Both the position numbers and the translations under genes were made by a program. DNA of 64,000 nt, taken from Roseiarcus sp963809245 (lineage in GTDB: Bacteria; Pseudomonadota; Alphaproteobacteria; Rhizobiales; Beijerinckiaceae). The notes beneath the pieces were generated by a model that searched no databases, was not told the DNA's origin, and was given only the letters and a program-made list of their open reading frames with translations. How positions within the stretch are numbered: the first letter of the stretch is position 1; every line of letters starts with the position of its first letter. Below, piece by piece: positions 36,720 through 45,411 of this stretch. The stretch spans positions 1,048,183-1,112,182 of the forward strand of contig CAWEIU010000003.1 of the NCBI GenBank assembly GCA_963809245.1, read 5' to 3'.

Positions 36720-38054
36720 TCAACGACGTGCGACGACCTGCTCCAGGGTTTCGGCGGCCGCCAGCACCTTCCAGTCGGAACCGTTGGCCCCGATCACCAT
36801 CAGCCCGGCGCCCTGCGCGTCCGGCGCATTCATCGGGATGGTGGCTGCGCAGCCGTCGAGGAAGTTGACTGCCGAGGGGTTGCGCAGGATCAGCGCGTTC
36901 AGCCGGTCGAAATCGGACTCGACCTCGGCGATCAGCGGCGCTGTGACTGCCACCGTCGGTGAAATCAGCACATCAAAAGCCTGGGCCGTCCCGTTGAAAG
37001 CCAAACTGGCTTGGCGGCGCAGGGCCAGGGCCTCGTCTCGTTCCTGCTGCGAGAACGTCCCGCCCGAAATGATCCGGCGATAGACGTGCGGGTCCCCTTC
37101 GGTCTCCAACGCCTTCAGCCGAGACTGGTGGATGGCGAAGGCCTCCGTCGCGACCAGGATGCGGTTGACCCTACCCGCCTCGCCCATGCCGGGGATGTCG
37201 ACGTCGTCAAGGACGGCTCCGGCATCGCGAATCGCCTTGAGCGCGGCTTCGAAATCGGCCGAGACCTGGGCGTCCAGCCCGTCGGTCGAGAGGGTGCGGA
37301 CGATGCCGATGCGCAGGCCGGCGAGGCCGACGACCGCAGTCGGCCGCGATCCGGCGCTCAGAATCGCGTGGATGGCGGCGCATTGGGTGATCGTCGGCGC
37401 GATCTGACCGATGCTGTCATAGACCGAGGCGAGCGGGAAGACGCCGTCGAGAGGCACGCTCGCCTGGCTGGGCTTGAAGCCGGCAAGCCCGTTCAGCGCT
37501 GCCGGGATGCGGATCGAGCCGCCGGTGTCAGAGCCGAGCGCGGCGTCGCACAGGCCGAGGGCGACCGAGACGCCGCCGCCGGAGGTGGAGCCCCCCGGAA
37601 TCCGCCGGATGTCGCGGCCGTTGCCGGGGGTGCCGAAATGGGGGTTGAGGCCAACACCGGAATAGGCGAACTCGCTCATCGACGTGCGCCCGAACGGCAC
37701 GGCGCCGGCGGCGATCAGGCGTGCGACCGCAGTCGCCGTGCGCTCGGCCGGCGGCGCATGGCGCAAGTGCCGCGAGCCCGCTGCCGTCACCTCGCCTGCG
37801 ACATCGAACAGGTCCTTAATCGAGATGGTCATGCCGGCGAGCCCGCCCGGCGCTCGGTCCGCCGCCGATCGGTCGGCATCTTGCGCAGCGGCCAGCACCT
37901 TCGCCGCGTCGAAGCGGGTGAAGATGCTACCGGCACGCTCGGCGCCGATATCCAGCACACGCTGGATGCCGCGCCGGGCGCGTTCCACCGCCGGTATCGG
38001 CATGCGGTCGGTTTCAGGGCCGAACCAGCGGACCGGCGGTTGTCGCTTCGTCAT
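36720..38054 (-). CDS. Amidase signature-family hydrolase (operon amidase 1)
   Basis: Amidase signature enzyme of 444 residues. The Ser-cisSer-Lys triad is present: Lys in MTISIKDLFDVAG, cis-Ser in PGGSTSGGGVSVALG and nucleophile Ser in GSDTGGSIRIPAALNG. It would hydrolyse an amide, ureide or carbamoyl bond. Its ATG lies two bases after the DUF2848 stop (TGATCATG), so it is the third gene of the DUF1445-DUF2848-amidase operon. The substrate is not evident. A second, different amidase ends the neighbouring plus-strand operon. Confidence 0.88.
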   Translation of the reverse strand: MTKRQPPVRWFGPETDRMPIPAVERARRGIQRVLDIGAERAGSIFTRFDAAKVLAAAQDADRSAADRAPGGLAGMTISIKDLFDVAGEVTAAGSRHLRHAPPAERTATAVARLIAAGAVPFGRTSMSEFAYSGVGLNPHFGTPGNGRDIRRIPGGSTSGGGVSVALGLCDAALGSDTGGSIRIPAALNGLAGFKPSQASVPLDGVFPLASVYDSIGQIAPTITQCAAIHAILSAGSRPTAVVGLAGLRIGIVRTLSTDGLDAQVSADFEAALKAIRDAGAVLDDVDIPGMGEAGRVNRILVATEAFAIHQSRLKALETEGDPHVYRRIISGGTFSQQERDEALALRRQASLAFNGTAQAFDVLISPTVAVTAPLIAEVESDFDRLNALILRNPSAVNFLDGCAATIPMNAPDAQGAGLMVIGANGSDWKVLAAAETLEQVVARR

Positions 38055-38056
38055 GA

Positions 38057-38743
38057 TCAGGCGACCTCCGGCAGGATCACCGTCTCATAGCTGTGCTCGA
38101 TCGCCCTGTCGCGTTCCGGATCCCTCAGTTCCATGCGGAAAAAGCGGCTGGGCCGCACCTTGCCGTCGAGCACGCCGAGCGTGCCGCACATCATCATGGT
38201 GCCGGGAACCAGCGTCGCCTTGGGATCGGCCAGCGGCGAGGCCGCCGCGAGTTCGAGCAGGGGCCGCATGGCCTGGAGCGTGCCGTCCTGGTAGAGCGTC
38301 CAGGCGTCGGTCTCGCTATCGCGGATCCAGGAGCGCAGCTCCAGGCTGTCCAGCCTGTCGGCGACGTCGGCGAAGTCCCAGAGACGGGCGGCGACCGGCT
38401 TGGCGCAGATCTGCTTGGACAGCGCCACCGAATGCGATTCCAGCTTGCGGTCGGTGTGGTCCGAGCCCAGGCCGAGCCAGAGTCGACCGCTCTCGCTGAA
38501 CAGCACGGGTTCGACCTCTCCGGAGGAAGCGCCTCCGACGGTCTGGATAGCCGGAGCCGTGGTGAATAGGGCGGGGGAAATGCGATAGAACAAGGGCACC
38601 GTGGAAGGCGCGGGCACGCCCAGCTTTGCGAGCTCGGCGATGTGGTGGTCGACGGCGGCCCGGTTACGCGCGGTCCAGCCTGCGATCACACCGGAAAGGA
38701 TGCTGGCGGCCCGTCGTCCTTCCTGATCGAATATGAATTCCAT
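38057..38743 (-). CDS. DUF2848-family protein
   Basis: Protein of 228 residues in the uncharacterised DUF2848 family, which resembles the fumarylacetoacetate-hydrolase fold. Recognisable blocks are WTARNRAAVDHHIAELAKLG, PSTVPLFYRISPALFTT and the Gly-rich VPGTMMMCGTLGVLDGKVRP. The acidic and glycine blocks suggest a metal-dependent hydrolase or lyase, which is inference. It sits between DUF1445 and the amidase, with a 93-base gap before it and a two-base gap after it. Confidence 0.82.
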   Translation of the reverse strand: MEFIFDQEGRRAASILSGVIAGWTARNRAAVDHHIAELAKLGVPAPSTVPLFYRISPALFTTAPAIQTVGGASSGEVEPVLFSESGRLWLGLGSDHTDRKLESHSVALSKQICAKPVAARLWDFADVADRLDSLELRSWIRDSETDAWTLYQDGTLQAMRPLLELAAASPLADPKATLVPGTMMMCGTLGVLDGKVRPSRFFRMELRDPERDRAIEHSYETVILPEVA

Positions 38744-38836
38744 ACGAATGCTGCTCCGAGGATTTTGAAGGTTTCGAGGCCGCAGCTCATCGGCTCGGCG
38801 GCGGCGAGGCGGAACGGCCGTCGCGGGGCTGGCGCT

Positions 38837-39637
38837 TCAGAAGGTGACCTGCTCGGCGAGACGATCGGTGACCAGCATATGGCCGGGTTCGTGGGTGATC
38901 GCGATTTCGGGACGCGCGGCGCGAATGGCCGATTGAGGTGTGACGCCGCAGGCCCAGAACACCGGGATGTCGCCGGCTTCCAGCACGGGCGCGTCGCCGA
39001 AATCGGGACGCGCCAAGTCCTTGATGCCGATCGCCGCGGAATCGCCGATATGCACAGGGGCGCCGTGCGCCAGTGGGAAACGGTCGGTGATGACGATCGA
39101 GCGGATGGCGTCCGCCGGCGCGAAACCCCGCAGCGACACCACCAGCGGGCCACCGAAGCCTCCAGCGGGCCGGGTCTGGATATTGGTGACGTACATCGGG
39201 ACGTTGCGACCGGCGTCGATGTGGCGCACCGGAATGCCCGCCCGCATCAGCGCTTCTTCGAAGGAGAAGGAGCAGCCGAGGACGAAGGTGACGAAGTCGT
39301 CCCGCCAGAGCGCCAGCAGATCCTCGGCGCCGCCCGCGGGCTCGCCGCCGCGGAAGACCCTGTATCGCGGCACGTCCGTGCGGATATCGATGTCGGATCC
39401 GAGTTCCGGCAGGCGGGGATTGCCGGGCTCTCCCACGCCGAGCAGGGGACAGGGCTTGGGATTGAGGACGCAAAAACGCAGGAAATCGCTCGCATCCGCG
39501 GCCGGCAAGATCGCAAGATTTCCCTGGAGATAGCCCGGCGCCTTGCCTGCGGTCTGCCCGGTATGGCGCCGCTGCCGGATCATGCCGCGCAGGGCCCCCG
39601 GGCTCGCTTCCACGCTTCCGATGCCATCACGGTGCAA
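38837..39637 (-). CDS. DUF1445 putative hydro-lyase / D-glutamate cyclase-like protein
   Basis: Protein of 266 residues of the DUF1445 family (putative hydro-lyases; D-glutamate cyclase relatives). Family blocks: GYLQGNLAILPAADASDFL, FCVLNPKPCPLLGVGEPGNP, DFVTFVLGCSFSFEEAL and FWACGVTPQSAIRAARPEIA ending at the metal/active-site-like ITHEPGHM. The start is a TTG at 39637 with GGGAG seven bases upstream. It is the first gene of the minus-strand operon and lies downstream of the conserved 30-base element at 39702. Confidence 0.85.
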   Translation of the reverse strand: MHRDGIGSVEASPGALRGMIRQRRHTGQTAGKAPGYLQGNLAILPAADASDFLRFCVLNPKPCPLLGVGEPGNPRLPELGSDIDIRTDVPRYRVFRGGEPAGGAEDLLALWRDDFVTFVLGCSFSFEEALMRAGIPVRHIDAGRNVPMYVTNIQTRPAGGFGGPLVVSLRGFAPADAIRSIVITDRFPLAHGAPVHIGDSAAIGIKDLARPDFGDAPVLEAGDIPVFWACGVTPQSAIRAARPEIAITHEPGHMLVTDRLAEQVTF

Positions 39638-39701
39638 GTTCGTGCTCCCGTCCGAAAGACAACTCAGTTCCTGCCGACTTTTTTCACCGCTATCCGTTCA
39701 C

Positions 39702-39735
39702 GTCAATCGATCGATTTGAGATCGAAACGATCTAC
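39702..39735 (+). promoter_or_regulatory. Putative LysR-binding element, copy B (DUF1445-DUF2848-amidase operon)
   Basis: Reading the plus strand from 39702: GTCAAT, a variable base, GATCG, a variable base, TTT, two variable bases, GATCGAA, two variable bases, GAT. The same pattern appears on the minus strand at 40694 down to about 40661: 24 of the first 30 positions are identical. Copy B ends 64 bases before the TTG of the minus-strand operon and points opposite to its transcription, as copy A does for the plus-strand operon. It also lies in the 106-base gap after the LysR stop. Confidence 0.72.
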
Positions 39736-39743
39736 CAATCCAA

Positions 39744-40634
39744 TCACCAGACGTCGACGATCGCTGCGGCGGCCGCCGCCTTGATGCCGTCCATCAACGC
39801 CTTCTGCTGTGCCGGCATATAGCTCACGGAAAAGCTGAGATCGGCGACCTTGGCTTCAGTCGCGACGTCGATCCGGAGAAGGCGCCCCGCCGCCACCTCC
39901 TTTTCCGTCATGGGGACCGGCAGGAGGCCGATGCCGAAGCCGTCCTGCACCAGATGCAGGGTCGTCGACAGCGATGCGCATCCATGCAGCAGAGGCACCG
40001 AAAGGGAGGTGCCCGACAGAAGCTTTTCGAAGCCCTCATACGGTATCGTACCCTTTGGGAAGGTCACGATCGGGTAGCGGACCAGTTCCGCCAGCCCCAA
40101 TACGCCTTTCGGCAATTCCATCGTGGGCGCCGCGAAATAGGCTATTTCGCAGGCGTAGATCAGGGCGGAAACCGCCCGGTCGGGAACGAGGTCGCTCATC
40201 ATAAACGCGACATCGATCTCGTCGGCCAGCAGCTTGCGGGCCATCACGGGCGAGGTGTCCACCGACAGTTCGAAGCGAATGCCGATCATCGAGCGCAGCC
40301 GGCTGAGCATGGCGGCGAGCCAGGTATGGACTACCGTCTCCACCACACCGATACGCACGGTGCCGGCGAAATCGAGATCGGGCGACAGTTGCGAGAGAAT
40401 TTCGTCCCGCATGGCGATGAGCCTTGCGGTCTGGTCGAGAAAGGCGCGCCCGATCGGGGTCGGACGCGTGCCGCGATGGCGCCGATCGAAGATCACGATG
40501 CCGAGCCGTTCCTCCAGACCCGTGATGCGGGTCGACACCGCCGACTGCGACAGATTCAGCTTCTGCGCCGCGGCCCGGAAGCCGCCGCTCCGGGCAACCT
40601 CGTGAATGATCTCGGCATCGCGGATATCGAACAT
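39744..40634 (-). CDS. LysR-family regulator of the amide-catabolic cluster
   Basis: LysR-type regulator of 296 residues. Helix-turn-helix HEVARSGGFRAAAQKLNLSQ and SAVSTRITGLEERLGIVIFD; the effector domain includes VRIGVVETVVHTWLAAMLSR and GFGIGLLPVPMTEKEV. The ATG at 40634 (MFDIRDAEII) gives a standard length; upstream residues to 40877 lie over the divergent promoter and are not used. It sits between two operons, and a conserved 30-base element lies beside each promoter. I infer that it activates or represses both in response to the imported compound. Confidence 0.88.
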   Translation of the reverse strand: MFDIRDAEIIHEVARSGGFRAAAQKLNLSQSAVSTRITGLEERLGIVIFDRRHRGTRPTPIGRAFLDQTARLIAMRDEILSQLSPDLDFAGTVRIGVVETVVHTWLAAMLSRLRSMIGIRFELSVDTSPVMARKLLADEIDVAFMMSDLVPDRAVSALIYACEIAYFAAPTMELPKGVLGLAELVRYPIVTFPKGTIPYEGFEKLLSGTSLSVPLLHGCASLSTTLHLVQDGFGIGLLPVPMTEKEVAAGRLLRIDVATEAKVADLSFSVSYMPAQQKALMDGIKAAAAAAIVDVW

Positions 40635-40650
40635 GCTCTTCCCCCTGAAT

Positions 40651-40694
40651 GATCGATCTAGAGTATCAATTCGATCAAAAAACGATCTATTGAC
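40651..40694 (-). promoter_or_regulatory. Putative LysR-binding element, copy A (Liv/AtzGE operon and autoregulation)
   Basis: On the minus strand from 40694: GTCAAT, GATCG, TTT, GATCGAA and GAT at the same offsets as copy B at 39702. It lies between the divergent LysR start (40634) and LivG start (40705), so it can control both. Extra GATCGATC (40651) and repeated GATC cores add partial dyads typical of LysR targets. Confidence 0.72.
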
Positions 40695-40704
40695 ATGAAC
40701 ACCG

Positions 40705-41505
40705 GTGAGTGCAAGTTTTTTTGAACACACGCTGCGAGACGGTACGGTGGACGACGACATTCTCAGGACAGAGGGGCTATCCAAGAGCTTCGGCGGCGTG
40801 CACGCGGTCGAAAATGTCGACCTTCGGATCAGGACCGGTTCGCTCCACGCCATCATCGGGCCCAATGGCGCCGGCAAGACAACGCTGTTTCACCTTCTGT
40901 CGGGCGTCTACCAGCCGAGCAGGGGAAGGATCTTCTATCGCGACCAGGACGTCACGCAGCGCGGCGCGGCCGAGCGCGTGAGGCTGGGCATCTCGCGATC
41001 CTATCAGCGCACCAACATCTTCCCCCACCTCACGGTGCGCGAGAATCTGCTGCTTGCCGCGGAGCGTTCCGTTGGCAATTGCTGGTCGCTGAGCCCGCGT
41101 GGAGCCAGCGCCCGCGCGCGTGCCCTCGTCGACGAGGTCCTCGGCAAGGTCGGCCTCGCAGCCGCCGGCGGTCACGAAGCGCAGAACCTGCCCTATGGCG
41201 TGCAGCGCCTCGTCGACATCGGCATCGCGCTATGCTGCCAACCGCGGCTCCTCCTCCTGGACGAACCCACCAGCGGGCTCTCCTCGGCGGAATTGCGCGA
41301 AGCGGTCGACACGCTCAAGGAGCTGCGCGCGCACTACACGATCGTTCTGATCGAGCACAATATGGAACTGGTGGTCGGCATCGCCGAACGAGCCAGCGTG
41401 CTCAATTTCGGCAAGCTCATAGCCGAGGGAACGCCCGAGGAAATCGGCAGGATGCCCAATGTGCAGGCTGCCTATTTCGGCGCGCGGAAGTCGGTGCCGG
41501 CATGA
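40705..41505 (+). CDS. livG: Branched-chain-type ABC transporter ATPase LivG
   Basis: ATPase of 266 residues in the LivG group: Walker A GPNGAGKTT, Walker B LLLLDEPTSGLSSAEL, signature-like LPYGVQRLVDIGIAL, and the LivG-specific long loop RGAAERVRLGISRSYQRTNI. The start is a GTG at 40705 or 40747; neither has a strong ribosome site. The stop overlaps LivF (ATGA). With LivF, LivH, LivM and the binding protein downstream it forms a complete importer of the amino-acid/amide (HAAT) class. LivG here opens the operon before the binding protein. Confidence 0.88.
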   Translation: MSASFFEHTLRDGTVDDDILRTEGLSKSFGGVHAVENVDLRIRTGSLHAIIGPNGAGKTTLFHLLSGVYQPSRGRIFYRDQDVTQRGAAERVRLGISRSYQRTNIFPHLTVRENLLLAAERSVGNCWSLSPRGASARARALVDEVLGKVGLAAAGGHEAQNLPYGVQRLVDIGIALCCQPRLLLLDEPTSGLSSAELREAVDTLKELRAHYTIVLIEHNMELVVGIAERASVLNFGKLIAEGTPEEIGRMPNVQAAYFGARKSVPA

Positions 41506-42203
41506 ACGGACTATCGGTCAAGGGCATCGACGCCTATTACGGCCGCAGCCATGTGCTGCACGACGTCTCGCTGGAAATTCCACAGGGGACAGTCGCGACC
41601 ATCCTGGGACGCAACGGCGCTGGCAAGACCACGACGATCCGCTCGATCTGCGGGCTGCTGCCGCCGGCCAAGGGGTCGATCACGCTCAACGGGCAGCAAA
41701 TCTCGGGCCTGCGCGGCGATCGGATCACCCGGCTGGGCGTATCCTGCGTCACCGAGAACCGCGACATCTTCACCCATCTCACGGTGCGGGAAAATCTCGC
41801 GATCGCACGCCGCAAGAAGAGCGCGTGGACGCTCGAGCGCGTGCTCGACGATTTCGCTCTCATCAGGCCTCTGCTCGGTCGTCCCGGCGGGGCGCTATCG
41901 GGGGGCGAACAACAGATTGTCGCCATTGCCCGCGCCCTGATGCTCGGCCCGAGGATCTTGCTCCTCGACGAACCGTCCCAGGGACTGGCGCCCGTCATGG
42001 TCGACCGCGTCATCGAGGTGCTGTCGCATCTGAAGGAACAGGGCCTGGCCATGCTCGTCGTCGAGCAGAAGCTCGATGTCGCGCTGGAACTCGCGGAAGT
42101 CGCCTACATCCTCGAAAACGGCAGGATCGTTCACAGCGGCGCGGCCGCCGATCTCGCGGCCGATATGAGCCTTGTCCATCGCCATCTGGGCATCGGCCAC
42201 TGA
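41502..42203 (+). CDS. livF: Branched-chain-type ABC transporter ATPase LivF
   Basis: Second ATPase of the importer, 233 residues: Walker A GRNGAGKTTTIRSI, signature LSGGEQQIVAIARAL, Walker B RILLLDEPSQGLAP, and the LivF-type IRSICGLLPPAKGSITLNG. The start overlaps the LivG stop. A gap of 54 bases follows before the binding protein, with GGGAGA in front of that gene. Confidence 0.9.
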   Translation: MNGLSVKGIDAYYGRSHVLHDVSLEIPQGTVATILGRNGAGKTTTIRSICGLLPPAKGSITLNGQQISGLRGDRITRLGVSCVTENRDIFTHLTVRENLAIARRKKSAWTLERVLDDFALIRPLLGRPGGALSGGEQQIVAIARALMLGPRILLLDEPSQGLAPVMVDRVIEVLSHLKEQGLAMLVVEQKLDVALELAEVAYILENGRIVHSGAAADLAADMSLVHRHLGIGH

Positions 42204-42257
42204 GCGGGCCGCCGTTCAGCTCCGGTGCGTTCGGACTTTTCACGGGAGAAAGTCACC

Positions 42258-43469
42258 ATGCCTTGGGAATTGAATAGAAGAGCTCTTCTAAGGGGCTCCG
42301 GCGCCCTCGCCGGCCTGTCCGCCCTGCCCTATGCGGGCGGCGCGCTAGCCGCCAGCGGCAAAGCCGCTGTACTCGGCATCGTGCCGCTCACCGGCGCCTA
42401 TGCGGCGGATGGCGAGCGCATCAAGCGCGGCCAGGAGATGGCCGTCGCCGATTTCCTCGCCGCCAACAAAGGCATCGACCTGAAATATATCTCGCGCGAC
42501 AGCGGGGGTGACGCCGGCACCGCCACCAGGCGCCTGGCGGAAGTGATCGAGAGCGACAACATCGTCGCTGTCGCCGGCCCCTGGGCCGATGACGTGGCTG
42601 CTGCCGTCGATGACATGGCCAAGCGCGAGAAACGGGTGCATTTCTGGAGCGGCGGCCCGCTGCCCTGCCATCGCTACTATTTCCAGTGGGCCCCTCCCTA
42701 TTATGCCGGCGTCAACGCGACCATGCGCTACGTCGCCGAGAAGAAGCCCAGCGCCAAGCGCTGGTACATGCTCACCTCCGACTATTCCTTCGGCTGGACG
42801 CTCGAGAAATACGAGCGGACGATCGCCAAGGATCTCGGCGTCGAATTCGTCGGCTCGGCCAAGCACGTGCTCGGCGAGCGCGAATTCAGCCCCTATATGG
42901 GGGACATCGCGGCGGCGAAGCCCGACGTGATCGTGCTCAACAATTTCGGTCTCGACACCGCGCAGGCGTTGCGCGCCGCAGGCTCCTTCGGCCTGACCCA
43001 GAGCGCCCAGATCCTGGTGCCCTGGGGCAGCGGCATCGAGGATTATCTACGCCTCGATCCCTCGATCACCGCGGGTGTCGTGATCGGCACGGCGTTCTAC
43101 TATACGATCGACAACCCGATCGCGCAGAGCTTCGCCAAGCGCTACATCGACAAGTACAATGAACCGCCTGGCTATCCGGCGGGAAGCGGCTATGGCGCGA
43201 TGTCGCTGCTGCTGCAGGGCCTGGTCAAGGCCGAAAAGCTCGACCCGGCATCCCTGGTCAAGGCGCTGGAAGGCTGGGAGGGCGACACGGTCGTCGGCAA
43301 GACACGCATCGACCGCGCCACCCATCAGACGTTCCATTCCTTCTTCGTCACCGAAGGCAAGAAGGCCGTGGACGTCAAGAGTAAGTTCGACCTCGCCACG
43401 ATCGTCAGGACCGCGGACGGCAGTGCTCCCGCCGACGTCCTCGGCTGCCCGAATATCGGCGATCTCTGA
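42258..43469 (+). CDS. Branched-chain/amide-type ABC substrate-binding protein
   Basis: Periplasmic binding protein of 403 residues with a twin-arginine-like signal (NRRALLRGSGALAGLSALPY). Mature fold of the Peripla_BP_6 (LivK/AmiC/UrtA) class: GIVPLTGAYAADGERIKRGQ, AGPWADDVAAAVDDMAKRE and YMLTSDYSFGWTLEKYERTI. The ATG at 42258 has GGGAGA upstream. It recognises the compound imported by LivGFHM; the neighbouring amidases suggest an amide or ureide. A perfect hairpin follows the stop. Confidence 0.88.
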   Translation: MPWELNRRALLRGSGALAGLSALPYAGGALAASGKAAVLGIVPLTGAYAADGERIKRGQEMAVADFLAANKGIDLKYISRDSGGDAGTATRRLAEVIESDNIVAVAGPWADDVAAAVDDMAKREKRVHFWSGGPLPCHRYYFQWAPPYYAGVNATMRYVAEKKPSAKRWYMLTSDYSFGWTLEKYERTIAKDLGVEFVGSAKHVLGEREFSPYMGDIAAAKPDVIVLNNFGLDTAQALRAAGSFGLTQSAQILVPWGSGIEDYLRLDPSITAGVVIGTAFYYTIDNPIAQSFAKRYIDKYNEPPGYPAGSGYGAMSLLLQGLVKAEKLDPASLVKALEGWEGDTVVGKTRIDRATHQTFHSFFVTEGKKAVDVKSKFDLATIVRTADGSAPADVLGCPNIGDL

Positions 43470-43475
43470 CACAAC

Positions 43476-43500
43476 GCCGCCGCGTTTCCAACGCGGCGGC
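43476..43500 (+). other. Perfect hairpin after the binding-protein gene
   Basis: GCCGCCGCGTT (43476-43486) pairs perfectly with AACGCGGCGGC (43490-43500) around a three-base loop. It lies just after the binding-protein stop and before livH. No T-run follows. This placement suggests protection of the upstream mRNA or partial attenuation rather than full termination. Confidence 0.65.
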
Positions 43501-43520
43501 TCCTTTGCGGGTGCGGGCCT

Positions 43521-44390
43521 TTGGAACTGCTCATCCTCTTCAAGCTGCTGAACGGTTTGACCACCGGGGCCCTCTATGCGCTGACCGCGTTCGGCCTGAC
43601 CTTCATCCTGGGCATGCTCAACATTCCCAATTTCGCCCACGGCGCCCTCTTTGCTCTGGGCGGCTATGTCGGCTTGGCGCTCGCGCATCTCACCGGCTCC
43701 TACTGGGTGGCGCTGGTGGCGGCGCCGCTCATTCTCGCCGCTCTCGGCATCGGCCTGGAAAGAGGGTTGCTGCGTCCGCTCTACGGCAACACGACGGAGG
43801 ACGAGAATTTTCTGCTGCTCGCTCTGTTCGCGCTGGCGATCATTCTGCAGGAAGTCATCATCATGATCTGGGGCGCCGCGGGCGAGAGCATGGCGCCGCC
43901 GGCGGCCCTGGCCGGAGCCATGCAGATCGGGCCGGTGTTCTATCCCAAATTCAGGCTCTTCGTTCTGCTCGCCACCGGGGTGACGGTCCTACTGTCCTGG
44001 CTGCTCATCGAGCGGACGAGACTGGGTTCGTTGATCAAGGCCGCCATCGAGAACCGAGACGCCGTGTTGCTGCTCGGCGTCGATGTGCGCCTCCTGTTCG
44101 CCGGCAGCTTTGCCTTCGGCACGCTCCTGACCGCGTTTGCGGGTGTCTTAAGTCTGCCGATCCGGGGCGTGCATCCCTTCGTGGGCATGGATATCCTCAC
44201 GGTTTCCTTCGTGATCGTCGTCGTCGGCGGCATGGGCAATCTCTACGGTGCGATCTTCGCGGGATTGCTGATCGGGATCCTGCAGGAATTTGCAACCTTC
44301 ATCAGCCCGCTGGCGCCCTGGCCGGTGATGTACCTGACCATGATGGCTGTTCTCCTGTTTCGGCCCAAGGGCCTCTTTGGCAGACGGTGA
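43521..44390 (+). CDS. livH: Branched-chain-type ABC permease LivH
   Basis: Inner-membrane permease of 289 residues. The family opening LTTGALYALTAFGLTFILGM, NIPNFAHGALFALGGYVGLA, and the EAA-like loop IKAAIENRDAVLLLGVDVRL are clear. The start is a TTG at 43521 with no strong ribosome site, which is typical when translation depends on upstream coupling. It is followed by LivM after 7 bases. Confidence 0.9.
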   Translation: MELLILFKLLNGLTTGALYALTAFGLTFILGMLNIPNFAHGALFALGGYVGLALAHLTGSYWVALVAAPLILAALGIGLERGLLRPLYGNTTEDENFLLLALFALAIILQEVIIMIWGAAGESMAPPAALAGAMQIGPVFYPKFRLFVLLATGVTVLLSWLLIERTRLGSLIKAAIENRDAVLLLGVDVRLLFAGSFAFGTLLTAFAGVLSLPIRGVHPFVGMDILTVSFVIVVVGGMGNLYGAIFAGLLIGILQEFATFISPLAPWPVMYLTMMAVLLFRPKGLFGRR

Positions 44391-44397
44391 CCGAACC

Positions 44398-45411
44398 ATG
44401 TCGACTTCCAAGTCCGCCGCCCTCTCCTCCGCTTCCCGCCTGCGCATCGATATCGGTCCGCTTCCTGCCAGCATCGCGTTGGTGATCATCCTGGTCGTGC
44501 TGCCCTTCGTGCTTCCGATGGCCCTGGCGGTCGACATCGTCATCATTGCCATTGCCGCCGTTGCCTTCGGGCTGATGCTCGGCCAGGCAGGCATGCTCTC
44601 CTTCGGCCAATCGGCCTTCTATGCGCTTGGCGGCTATACGGCCGGCTTTTGCGTCAAGGCGCTCGATTTCTCCTTGCTTCCCGCTCTCCTCGCCGCGGCT
44701 CTGGCGGGCGGCATCGGCGCCGGCGTCGTTGCGGTGCTGACGGCGCGGCTCAAGGATGTCTATTTTATCCTGATGACCCTGGCCTTCGCCCAGCTCGTTT
44801 ATTTCGTCGCCATGACCTGGCGGGAGGTCACCGGAGGTCCCTCCGGACTGAGCGGCTTTTCGCGGCCGGCCCTGAATTTCGGCTTTGCAGAGGTCTCGCT
44901 GTCGGCGCCCTTTGCCTTCTACGCGTTCGCCGGCGTCGTCCTGTTCGCGATCTTCGCCTTCCTTCTCGTGGTGCGGCGTTCGCCGATCGGACTCGCTTTG
45001 CGCGGGATGAAGGACAACTACGATCGCCTCGAAGCCGTCGGCTATCCGGTCTGGCAATACCGTCTTCTCGCCTTCACCGCGACGGGCGTCATCACCGGCA
45101 TCGCCGGCGCGCTCTATGCGTTCCAGTGGCAGATCGTCCCGGTTAGCACTGCCGGCATGGACCAGTCGGCAGCGATCGCCTTCATGTCGATTCTCGGGGG
45201 CGTCGGCCATCCCCTGGGTCCTGTGCTCGGGGCGGTGATCTATACCTGGCTGGCGGACGTCGTCTCGACGCATTGGGCGCGCTGGCCCATCCTCTTCGGC
45301 GCAGTCATCATCCTGATCGTCTTCTTCATGCGGGGTGGCCTGATGCAGGGGCTTGAGCAGAGCGTGGCCTTCGTCAAACGCCGGATGGGAGGCGCGGATG
45401 CGCGTCCCTGA
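44398..45411 (+). CDS. livM: Branched-chain-type ABC permease LivM
   Basis: Inner-membrane permease of 337 residues: GLMLGQAGMLSFGQSAFYAL, the DUF-like loop ALRGMKDNYDRLEAVGYPVW (EAA-type), and IAFMSILGGVGHPLGPVLGA. ATG 44398 (MSTSKSAAL). Its last 14 bases overlap the AtzG-like gene start at 45398, a direct sign that transporter and amidase are made together. Confidence 0.9.
   Translation: MSTSKSAALSSASRLRIDIGPLPASIALVIILVVLPFVLPMALAVDIVIIAIAAVAFGLMLGQAGMLSFGQSAFYALGGYTAGFCVKALDFSLLPALLAAALAGGIGAGVVAVLTARLKDVYFILMTLAFAQLVYFVAMTWREVTGGPSGLSGFSRPALNFGFAEVSLSAPFAFYAFAGVVLFAIFAFLLVVRRSPIGLALRGMKDNYDRLEAVGYPVWQYRLLAFTATGVITGIAGALYAFQWQIVPVSTAGMDQSAAIAFMSILGGVGHPLGPVLGAVIYTWLADVVSTHWARWPILFGAVIILIVFFMRGGLMQGLEQSVAFVKRRMGGADARP

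Noticed and set aside
37011..39784. Two plus-strand open frames of 359 and 380 codons
   Set aside because: Antisense to the amidase, DUF2848 and DUF1445 genes, which have clear motifs on the minus strand.
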